A DNA stretch of 64,000 nt, taken from the NCBI GenBank assembly GCA_004835665.1, contig RBKR01000008.1:496001-560000 (forward strand), given 5' to 3'. The notes under the pieces were generated by a model. That model ran no database searches, was not told where the DNA came from, and worked only from the letters and a program-made list of their open reading frames with translations. Numbering within the stretch: position 1 is the first letter of the stretch; each line of letters opens with the position of its first letter. Both the position numbers and the translations under genes were made by a program. The DNA is from Phoma sp. XZ068 (Eukaryota > Ascomycota > Dothideomycetes > Pleosporales > Didymellaceae). Below are positions 9,919 to 20,324 of this stretch, in pieces.

Positions 9919-12658
9919 ACGAGAACATTTGTTTAAACGGTATGAGAAAGATAATGAGTATTTATCAACCTGTTCAAGGAAGCAGTACATTTTGTTTATT
10001 GTTGTGCAGTCGGGCCGTTCAGGTAACCGCATCGCTCTAGGTGTGAACTGTGCTACACCGTAGTCTCTCCGTGTCTCGGGTCTAGGAAAGCTTGATGTCA
10101 CCCCATACAGAACAAGGTATGATGTGAATACGATGTTGGTGTCGCGTTTTGAGCTTGTTCGTTTCGGTGGAGCGCGGATATCCTCGAAAATTTTAGCCGC
10201 AGTGGGATGCATACGATTATTCATCAGCGATTGATATTGAAGAGAAAGTCTGGAAACCCTAGACCATTGCAAGTGAGCGGTAAGGGTTTTTGCCAACCTA
10301 GGATCCTATGTTCTATGGTGTTCCATACGGCAACTTCATGGAAGTGGTCGATATCGACGCAGGCAAGAATATCGCTGCAGCGGCGCAGTGGAACGTGGAC
10401 AACGTATAGAGCTCCCTCATCAACCCAAGATGGATGGCATCTGTTGGAAGATAAAACAGAGAAAGACTTTGCGCGGTGTATGTTCCGTCGGTCCTTCCCA
10501 ATGAACCAGAAGGTCATCGGCAAAACGGAAGCCTATTGGTTGGTACGCCATTTCGCTGAGTCAACCACTGGCTCCCATTAGAGATGAATATGACATTGGA
10601 GATGATGATGGTCAATCCTTCCCATCGAGGGATGGGCGCTGGTAGATTGTTGATGAGGTGGGAATTTACCCAGGTCGACGAGTTGGGCGTGGATGTGAAT
10701 ATTGGAATCGTAATCGAAATGAAGTCATTAGCTGTCAAAATAGAATTGTTATTGGATTTTCGAATCGGGGCCGACGATAGTACGCTTCAGAAGGCTTCAA
10801 CGGCCCAGACTATGTGGTCCCTGTGCATGAGAAGTTTGCCACACGACGCAAGTAGGCGTTCTGTTGAACGAGACGCCCGGTATAGAACCGAACTAAGACC
10901 CTGTACGCCAGTTATGAGGAGCCCTGAAGGTAGACAACGGTGAACTCGCAGTAGCGTACGGACAACAACCATCTTGGGTCATATGCGCAGTGGAACGAGT
11001 CCGTATCATGCCATATCGCCAAGGCAGTCATGCTTGAGTATACATTTCTACGCGACCTGTGTATGCAAGTGCATTTACCCGTTGCGCTCAGCTTGCATGT
11101 ACCTTCATCCTGCTCAGCTCTTGGCAGGTACCCTCATAATCCGCGAATCACACCAAGAGCTGACGCAGGAACGAGCGCTGCCACATGCAGTAACAACGCA
11201 CGTAAGCCATCTATCGAGCTTCCCGTCTCGAACTGCCCGCCAATAATTGCAGGGGTGCTTCATGCCGTGCTGACATCTTTGCAACTATACTGCAATGAGC
11301 AAAATTGACGCACCTTCGCTATACCGCGCTAAAGCATGAATTTGGGTGGATACCCCTTGGCTTTTGATGGCATTACAGCCTGTGAGCGAAGTGCTCGACT
11401 CGGCTGGACCTGTCTGCAGTGCATGGCCGTTTCTGCCGATTGCATCTAGAAGTTCCACATTTCAGACGTGACAGCGGCAAACCGTTTTCCAGAACTGCGA
11501 AACTGACACCGTGCTAGTGGCACAATGCAATCGATCTTGGCGGATAAACACGAGCAAGATATGGCACGGCACGAGCATCCGATGGGCGTTCCGGTCGGAT
11601 GGCTGACCCCAAGATAGACATAGAAAAGAGAAGAACAGGAATTGGGGCCGCGGAAAGGAGGGTCCCTGCATGATACACATGTCACAAGCCGGGGTACCTG
11701 CATGGGTCGTTGGGACCATGGATTCGAGGCGTGGCGGCGCGGTCGAGCCGCCCCAGTTTTCCGCGTCCAATATTGGGTAATGCGTTTGCTGACGATTTGT
11801 ACATTTTTTCCTACTTTCCGGGGGATGTGTTGGCTGGTGGGAATTTGCAGCCGTACGTGCAGTAGGATGTTGGGTTTGTGGGATAGTGTGTGGGATGCAG
11901 GGCGAGGACGTGCGTAGCGAGGAACTGGATTTGCATGGCCACTGGAAAAACGGCAGAGCGGCGAATCCGGGTTTGGAGAAATGTGACCGGGCCATGTATG
12001 ACCTTCCGGGAGCCTGGAAATGGGTACAGGACAAAGAGGTGGTTGACGCAGACGTAGGGAAAATAGCACACCAAGATAGGACAAATTGAGTATGCTTTAG
12101 ATCACAATTCTGTAATTTAGGTCTCTAGTTATGAAGGTCTATAGACTAATGAGAAAGCGAGCGTCTGCTCTTATGATGCAAGTCGTAAGAGAAGATTTTG
12201 GTAGACTTTGTTGGTCTTACACAAGAAAACATGGTTCGAGGCGTGGCCAAAGCCGAGTACAGGAAAATGATACAGTAGAACACAAAGACGAAACTGCATC
12301 TCAGGTCAAACACTTTGGTCCTTGATGCTGTTCGTCTGTCAGTGCGATCGCACGTCCTTGTGACGCTTCTTGCGTCGTAGAGCACCGACAAGGTGTTGTC
12401 ATCTAGGCCACAGGTCGTCGTCTGTAAGGGCCTGGATTCGAGGTCGCTGTGACCTACGGGCTGCTTGGTGGAGCGATTGCGCTATCGCTTAGTTTATTTT
12501 GTCTGTTCTGCGCATAAATGACGCTTGTATCCGGCCACCCGGACAGGCAAATCTTCTGTTGGGTAGTCCGCGATAAAAACAAACGTGGTCGTGTTCTCAT
12601 GACATCGATAATTCGATGCGTGCAGGTTGGTGCGGTGTAGTTGTGCGTCTCTGCACAT
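9919..12658. other. Gene-poor region with a GNAT relic
   Basis: Apart from the acetyltransferase-like relic listed separately, I see no supportable gene here. Around 11446-12084 the reverse strand is open in two overlapping frames at once, giving Pro/Ser/Cys-rich sequences without motifs. That is what compositional bias produces, not coding. A short AT-rich patch lies near 12070-12300. Confidence 0.4.
10308..10855 (+). pseudogene. Broken GNAT-family N-acetyltransferase relic
   Basis: Three protein-like pieces lie in order but in different frames. The first, from 10308, reads FMEVVDIDAGKNIAAAAQW and stops at TAG (about 10407). The second, in the next frame, contains EKDFARCMFRRSFPMNQKV. The third, starting near 10560, contains MMMVNPSHRGMGAGRLLMRW, the acetyl-CoA binding motif A of GNAT enzymes (R/Q-x-x-G-x-G/A), followed by QVDELGVDV. 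A C-terminal piece (PDYVVPVHEKFATRR) lies in yet another frame, ending 10855. I tried canonical introns at the junctions and could not restore one frame. The locus therefore looks like a decayed acetyltransferase gene, although unusual splicing is possible. Confidence 0.4.
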
Positions 12659-14395
12659 TCAAAGTTTTGAGTCGAACTCCGGAGGGTGCAGACCCAGTCC
12701 GCCTCTTGCATGTGTACTCCTTGGGTCCCAGTCCACACGTGGGTATCCTGCAATCGTGCCCTGAGAGTGTGGTCTTGGAGTCGAATAGCTCTGCGTTGGG
12801 CTCCTGTACGGCCTTTCGGCGTCCTGCTGGAAGTAATCGGGTGTACCATCACGGTGACCGGCAAAGTCCGGACTGGAAAAAGCATGCGGTGGTGACTGAA
12901 GATCTGTCTGCTCGAACTTCCTCAACTCATAGTGCTTGGGATTCTCTTGGTAGTGTTTGGCGTCCAGGGAAACGAACTCGCGGTTCTTGCTGAACTTGGA
13001 CTTGAATAACTCAACCCATCCAGTGAGCATGCTCCAACGAAGGAGCAAGAAGAAGACCTGCAATCCTGCAATTGACAACATCATCAGGATGGCAATGACT
13101 GTCGACTGATTGATTGCCAGCGCCTGGCCGTACTGCAAACACGGCTTTGGGTCAAGTGGCGACTTTATCAGGCATTGCAAGTACGGTTGCAGATCTTGGA
13201 TATCGTCCAGTGCGTGTGTCTGAAGTGAGTTGAGCCAGATGAATACGACCGAGAAGAAGATGACGTCGACTAGGATGAAGACAACAATGGTGATACCTCT
13301 CCACTGAAGCCATAGCACTTTCCGCACACGGCGGTACACTGCTCGGGCAGACCTTGTACGGACGCTGCCGGTGTATGAAGGCAGTCCTGCACTGCTCTGA
13401 GTCTCCGTCTTGTCATCGCTCCACATGTTCTGTAGGTACACTTTGATGCAGTAAACGAATCTAGTTGACTTGTCAGTGGCCTCCTATAGTGTGTACTTTG
13501 AAGGAACTTACGTCGCGAGCTGGATCAACATGGCACCACCAGCAATTGCCAGGAGAGGACCCCAAAAGTCCTTCATCGAGTGTTCCGAGTTGACGTGACA
13601 GACATCGCCAAAGCGGAAAGAGACTCCTGTGATAGTAATGGTGATTGTGAAGAAGGTGGCTGCCACAGTCCAACCCAGTCCTTGCGCCCAGTAGAAGAAC
13701 TTTTTGCCGGGTGTGACATCCCAGCAGATCTGTAGGTGCATCGATAATGCACGGATGAAGATCCATACGGCAATTGAAAGACCTCCTGAGATGAGAAACG
13801 CGCCAGAGAAAGCACAGGTTAGACTTGAGTACATGTCGTTAGGTGTTATCTCGTCGTAGCACTGCTCAGGTTCTGCTCCAAAAGGAATGACGAAGCCAAG
13901 CTGTTATTTGTTAGTGGAAGTATATACAGTGTTCTCTATTGAAGTAACTTACCGCCATAAGCATGGCAGCGATGATCAAGCAGTAGCTCAAGTAGTGCCG
14001 GCGAGTCTTCTCAGCAGGCAAAACCAGGAAAGTTGCCATCAGGAAGACCAGACAAATGAGGCCGGCAACGTTCAAAGCTTCGGCCACTCGATACCATGTG
14101 TTGAACTCTGGGGAAAGATCAATCAGTGCTGACAGCGTACACTGATCATTTGTACTTACCTTCAGGATATAGGTAGTCTGTCAGGGGGCATGGTAAACAG
14201 CAGACCAGCCCTTTTCTGATCTTATCGACCGGCGAACAAAACCTTCCGGCAACGACTACAGATGTCAGTGAAGCCTTCATTACATGCTTGGTACCACATA
14301 CATCCATCCAGCCCAAATTGAGAGATATCATAGAAAGGCGGAGGGCAAAATCCTCTCAGTGGATCTGCCAGCGCTGCTAAAGTTGCGTTGTCCAT
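12659..14395 (-). CDS. Frizzled/Smoothened-like seven-transmembrane receptor
   Basis: Five exons (14395-14302, 14255-14160, 14107-13953, 13900-13512, 13460-12659) with introns of 46, 52, 52 and 51 nt encode 511 aa. The extracellular N-terminus has a short Cys-rich segment (GFCPPPFYD, AGRFCSPVD, VCCLPCPLTDYLYP), as in fungal members of the Frizzled/Smoothened membrane-region family. Several hydrophobic helices follow: NVAGLICLVFLMATFLVL, YCLIIAAMLMALGFVIPF, FSGAFLISGGLSIAVWIF, GWTVAATFFTITITITGV, LLAIAGGAMLIQLATFVY, GITIVVFILVDVIFFSVV and STVIAILMMLSIAGLQVF. That makes seven. The cytosolic tail (about 150 aa) is Ser/Pro/Tyr-rich and could be phosphorylated. Ligand and coupling partner are unknown; fungi lack Wnt and Hedgehog. 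The family identification rests on topology plus the CCLPCP motif. Confidence 0.8.
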
Positions 14396-17300
14396 GTTGG
14401 ACTTCAATACGATCGGCAATGACTATCAGACACAAGAAGTCTACTGAAAGATAGACATGCGCGGCATGGAGTATCCTCAAGTACTGCCCCACTTAGATTA
14501 CGTTTGGTATGCCTATCTCGATGATGCTTCAAAGGCGGAGAACTGAGTTCGGCTGGTGCGCTTCCTGGTGTCGATGGAGGGTATAATTGAGTGAATTATC
14601 GTTGGATCTGGTGATTGCGGTGTTGCCGGTCTATGCAGAAGATGAAACCGGTGACAGCCAGTTTCCCTTAGGGTCAAGGAGTGTCGCAGAACAGAAACAG
14701 AATGTAGAAGTAGCGTTGAAGTCGTTAGTCCAAACACTGAACTTGTGTCAGGCAGGCGAAAGGGAAATAATGGGGGTGTTGGCGGTATTAGAAACACATG
14801 AAAACCAAAGCAAGAAGAATGAGTGACGGGATGTTGCACGGTAATGTATGAAGAACCGTTGCGGCACGGGAGAGGTGGCTGCAGAAGCCCAAGAAGAAGT
14901 CTCGAAGGCAGCTCCTGATTTGGGGCCGCCGGCCTGATGGTCGTTGATCCATTGATGGACAGACCAGTAACCCCTGCAGAGACGTGCGCCCTAGAACTAG
15001 CGCGCTGTGCCCCCGGCGAGCTAAAAGCGCCAAGCATCAGGTACCCATGTGCAACAGGGTTTCAATGGCGGGACCGTGCAGGGGTCCCAAAGCTGGGGTC
15101 CAGGAACAAGACTTGTACAGAGCTGGCACTGGCTAGACAAAAACCGACGGCACCACGCACTCTCACGGCACCGCTGAGATCGGTCATCGTGATTCGCGAG
15201 AGTTAGTAGGCCGTCGTGCTCCATACCCACTGTTGAACGCATGCGTGCTTCAAGCGCTTCGATGCGGCGCATTCGAAGTGGAACTCGCACAGCACTCTCC
15301 GGGCCGGCATTGAGTCTCATCCGTCCAGACGCGTGGAGATATGCATTGAAAAAGGCGTTTTGTGACGGGTACCGAATAGCACTTCACTGCACGTTACAGG
15401 AAGCTCTCATGGCCAGACGAGATTGCTGCTCGCGTAGGCAATTCCGGAGTGCAAAGGAAATCCTTTGGTTTGGCGGGACCTTTGCTGCATAACAGGCTGC
15501 GTCAGGATGCTTTGGTTTGCCCCTCTATCCACAGTGAGATGTTGCTGCTTCTCATCGCTGAATGGTTGAAACATTTTTGTCAAGCGAACGGTAACCCACA
15601 ATTCAGCTCCCAATGACCATGGCGAATCTGCACCCATGTAGGTGAGTTAGTAACCGCACCGGCGTTCTCCGACACATCGAAGGAGTGTTCAACACCGAGT
15701 TCGCAGCGGTAATGGTGTTGTTCCGGCTGCCACGGGCGTGCCGTGTGCACCAGCCGTCGTGGCGCAGCGTGCGTCATCAATCATGCAACGCCCGGTGTCA
15801 TCGAGAGCTTCCTGAAGTAGGGGCATAACTCAGGCCGGATAAACGCGTGAAAAACGCGTTGACAAGTCTTGGTGTTATTGAGAGGAATGCTGGGAAATCC
15901 TACGCGGCCGGTGGAGTGGAAAGTCCAGCCTGTCTGAATCAAGACTAGTGGAAACCACCCGTATTTCACCTTCCAGCCTGGCTAGAGTGCCTTCCGGACA
16001 GCCCCACAACGACCGGTGTCGCCATCATCCTCCAGCATCTTGTAAGTATGCGTATCTGTGGCCAACGACACGCAGTGTATACTTCTCTATCTGGGAAATT
16101 GGAAGTCACCTTGCACTAACCAACCCAACGCAAGGCTTGAGTCGGCCTAGAAAGATACCGCAAAGCATCTCCAGGACTTGTTCTGTTGCGAGACTCGTGG
16201 AGTCGCGCTCCTCGCCTCTGGGCGTGCATGCAGATGCGCCATCCTTCGCTTACGGAGCCCTAACGGCCACGGTTTTACTGAGCTTCGCATCCCCACAAGA
16301 TGCTCTCATCGTAGAGCTTGAGGGTACCGTTCTAGCTCCGAAACCTAATCTCATCACACGGTATCGAACTCTGATCAGCGAGTTGTATGTGCCGTGTAAT
16401 ATACTTTCGGGTATTTCCACTGACAGGTCACCTTGTACGCTACTCCACTCGAGATCCAAGTGAAACACGGATGAAGGATATCACGGTCAACCATCTGTAA
16501 TTGGCTGTACAAATGTCGTCGTCGACCTAACCGCGTTGTCTCACTGACCGAATGTACGTCCCAACAACGGATCTATTGCATCGGGACGGAGTGCTCTCCG
16601 CTACCCAAGAAAATCATCTGTCGGTCATCCACTCAAATGCAGTTAAGCGCCAAACATCGAACCTCTTCACGCACACAATGATGCTTCGCTTACAGCAACA
16701 AGAATCATGATCAATTCATTTCGGCCCTTCCCAACCGCCCCGGATCCCTCGATAGCCACGAGGCGATCCTCTTTAGAGCGACGATCTATTGTCTTTTAAC
16801 AAGTACGGTAGACGGGGATTCAAGACTACCAAGAAAGTGCAGCGGTCGGCCAACTACTGTAAGACGGCAACTTCTGACGGATTTCGGCCCAGCAATAATG
16901 GCTCCCAACGCAATAGATTTCAATCGTGAGGTATAGTTCTGCGCTCACATGCCACTTTGTAGGAACCATTTGCGCCGACTTTGCGACGGTTAATGCACTC
17001 AGAAATCTATGCAACCGATTAAAGCCCATCAGCATTGGAATACGCTACGACTGTATGACAAAGCGGAGATTGCTTCGTTTGGCCTGTCGGCTCATGGCCC
17101 AAGAAGTCGTCTCGTGGAAATTTGTGCAGTTTGACCAGGCAGAGCGTCCCATACGCAGACAGACTTCGCACACGCGACATGACTTTCCGCGCGCTTTGCC
17201 CATACGATTAATCCATGCAGGCGGTAACATCCCGGTCCTGGTTCAGAACCACGTTTTGCACGAGCATCATTGCCGTCTTTCTGGTGTCGCCGCCGGAAAC

Positions 17301-20300
17301 GTGAAAAGCAAGCCTCTATTATTTGACCCCAGTTCATATACTCGTCGGCATTCAACGACCCCGCGCTGTGGTTCTCAAATTTCTTCGCGAGGTTGAGTAA
17401 CACGGTGATCATTGATCAACTGCCGTCGACTAGCTGTGGGGTATGAGTGGAAGGTCATCGGCCCGTAAGGCTTCGTTGTAGACCACTGGCTGCATAGTCC
17501 GCGCGAACTTACGCCCTGCATAAAGGCCAAAGCCATGCAAAGGATCATACACTCTTCACAAGTCAATGCTCGTGCACAGGAACAATCAGGATGGCTCAAG
17601 AATTATCGCAGCCCGCCGAAATACTGGATGTGTTCTCGGGCCATGGTAAGTCGTTAAGAGAAGCACGACTTGAAGGTTGTCAGTGATCTTGCTCCACACT
17701 GTTTCAAGTTCAATCTCCACATTAACGTTGCCAATGTTCTTCAGAACTTCCAGAAGGCTGCTTCTGTACGTCAATACCGGTATCGTCCCGTCCGTTGTCA
17801 TCTCAAGTTACGAATTTTGCCGATACGAGCTCGCTTTGTACGCCACATCGTGCGCATTTCGCACCTCACGGCTTTGTTCTACCCAAAGGGTGTTCCTTGG
17901 CAACTTCAATACTGAACTGCAAGCCACTGTATTTGTCAAGTGCACGAAAACCACGGCATGGGCCTTCTCACTCGCAACAAGCTCAATAGAGCCAACCTAC
18001 TATTGCAATGACATCCAACGTCGCGATGTGGTTTCGTCGATAGCTTGTGAACGCCGCTCGGATGCAGGAACGTTGTGCATTCAGGCAGCCATGGTAACAC
18101 CACATCGACGTGGCGCCTCCCGTTTTGGCAATCACTCCGCGTTATGATCTCCGGTGGATATACGCCCGACCCGCGCCGGCACAGTTCGGTCTTGAAGGTC
18201 ATTGCACGGCAGCCCTACCAACATACCGTGCCGCCACGTAAATGGAAGTCAGCCTAACGAAAATGAGTTCTTGAGGCAAGCATCATCGTACAACGCTGCC
18301 GATTGTTTCCAATTCCAAACGTAACTGTTGAGCGCGATGCCCTCGTTCGTAATTTCAAAACTCTGAAACGTCAATGTGCCTGAGCTAGTCTTGGTGCCCG
18401 GATGGACCCAAGTTTCGAACGCACACGACCACGAGTCATACCCCACAGCCTGGAAACAAATGCACGGTGCGGCCCACCACTCAGGACCAGGCGCAACAAT
18501 CTTTAACCGACTTAAGCCAAAAACCTCAGGACTAGCCTACCGAGGAATCGGGCGGTACCACGCTGAACGCGTGAGACACCGTGTCAGTGTCCACACAAAA
18601 GGGACGTTCCGAATCGAGCAGTCTTATTTTGGAACTGTTTTGGGGTGATCAGCAAGGCTACGGCATGGATCCGATTCAGTGGGGTTATAGTCCATGATTG
18701 TCCTGTAAAGGTCAGCGATTCAAGGCGGCGTAGAGGCTCAGGTGCTAGCGTCACCTGCCCTGTTGTCAACAAAGACCTGTAAGGCAATAACGGGCGCAAG
18801 TAGGTATGACCGAAAAAGAGCCAGGTGGATGTTGACTCGAAAGGGGGAGTGACAACAACAGTTAACGTGCTAGTTGGACGACAACATCGGATTAGTACCG
18901 CCATATTGACTCGAGATCGATTGCGATAATCTGAACGACTCGCCCATCGACGGAGCGATGTCACGACGGAAAGCGCTAGAAGATCATCATCAGCCAGGAC
19001 AGAGTAATGGCCTGCCAGCATAGGAAGAGTGAGTGCCCCAGGGCGACCAGCCTCCCTCCATTTTGCAAGAACGATCGGTTCTAAGTGAAAGTTTGTCTGA
19101 TTTAGGCATGTCGCGATTGATCTTACTTTCCTGTTCTGTAAGATCTTCAAGAACTACATGTAGTTTCGTTCGCTCCGAGGCTCGGTTACAATACTTCGAA
19201 GACCCCAATTCCCCGCGTCGCCTATTTCTACCAGGACCTGGAAGCTGCTGTGTCCAACTGCTTTTACGACCTACGCGCACGCAACCTATCCAGTGCACCG
19301 GAGCATCGACTCGGTTGCGAATGCCAGTCTAAGTCGACTCACTCGGCGACCATCCGGACAATTTCAAAATTCAAATAATGTTTCCGCCCGCCATAGAAGA
19401 TCTGCAGGGAGCACCCGCGAACGACTGGAGAGGCTGCAACTGCCGACCAAATCACATGCCCAACATGCGCGCAGGATCTCTCATCTGCTCGGCAGCGGGA
19501 GGCCTGTAGCGTAGTCATAGATGCCTCGGAGCATGACATGACGGCAATTCGTCAAGATTCTTGTCGACATGCAAGAAGCTTTCGATATTACTGGGAAATG
19601 ATCTCTTACGTCAAGAAAATGTGTCTTTCATCTCACTCGAAGAGGTAAGATTATCAGGCCTGCATACAGCCTATAACAGAGGCACAAGAGCATGTTAAAG
19701 CAAACTCGGAGCGTGCACGTGAAGGCAGTGTCCTTAGATATCTCTGTCAGCTTACAAGCCGACAAATCCGAGCTGAGCTTGTCAATTCAATAGAGCGGGA
19801 AATAAGCCACTCCTACATACAAGGTAGCAGTTAATACTAGGGTATGATCCGAAGTATCCGCACAACCAGGCACACTTTCACCGCTTGAGACGGGCACAGC
19901 TCCACTGCCTGCGCTCTCGTCACTTGAGTTGAAATAGATGATATGATGTCAAGTGTGGAAACGCCCAGCAGGATGTATCCAACACAGTAGATAAAATGAT
20001 ATCAAAGATCAGTATTGCTAATATGCACCGAGGCAAGCCAGGTGTTAACATCGTTTCACTCACTATCAACTTTGAGTGCTTACGAACAAGGACAATGGCG
20101 GCTGGATTGTTTCATGACTGCACTTTAATATCAAAGGCTGTGAAATTAGTTTCAAGGACGGGGTGCGGTTGACAGCTAGCAGGCGAACACATCCATATCA
20201 TGTATTCTTGTTCGTTCATTCATTCAATTTGTTAAGCTACCTAGCGCCTCTTCACGAGGGAAGTAAACATCAACAACTTTCCGTAAGGAACTTCAAACGC

Positions 20301-20324
20301 TTTTCCTCTTTCCCTCTTCATCCC
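14396..20324. other. Long gene-poor stretch with degraded sequence
   Basis: About 5.9 kb without an intact gene that I can support. ORFs up to about 190 codons occur on both strands, but they overlap each other and lack motifs. The first few hundred bases next to 14395 should hold the receptor gene's promoter and 5' leader. One reverse-strand region (18249-18633) reads like coding sequence and is listed separately. The base composition by eye is not AT-rich, so it does not look like strongly RIP-mutated transposon sequence. No terminal repeats or transposase motifs were recognised. Confidence 0.45.
18249..18633 (-). pseudogene. Possible decayed gene fragment, family unknown
   Basis: On the reverse strand, 18633-18541 reads KIRLLDSERPFCVDTDTVSH and on to VVPPDSS. 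A possible 91 nt intron (18540-18450; GTAGGC donor, TTTCCAG acceptor) leads in frame to AVGYDSWSCAFETWVHPGTK and a further 45 residues, ending in SFSLG and a stop at 18249. The amino-acid composition (Trp, Cys, Tyr and Asp spaced as in folded proteins) suggests genuine coding ancestry. Upstream, frames are broken: a piece reading IMDYNPTESDPC sits in another frame with stops between. No start can be assigned. It could be the 3' end of a multi-exon gene that I failed to resolve rather than a pseudogene. Confidence 0.25.

Noticed and set aside
11446..12084. Reverse ORFs of 212 and 190 codons in two frames
   Set aside because: Both frames are open at once, sequences are Pro/Ser/Cys-rich without motifs, and no exon structure or leader supports either.
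14513..15037. Reverse ORF of 174 codons upstream of the receptor gene
   Set aside because: Pyrimidine-rich leader-like sequence without protein character; more likely the receptor gene's 5' region.
15948..16463. Forward ORF of 171 codons in the gene-poor block
   Set aside because: Overlaps other open frames, no motif, composition unlike neighbouring genes.
14396..20324. Considered as a transposon or RIP-mutated repeat
   Set aside because: No terminal repeats, reverse transcriptase or transposase motifs, and no obvious AT enrichment by eye.
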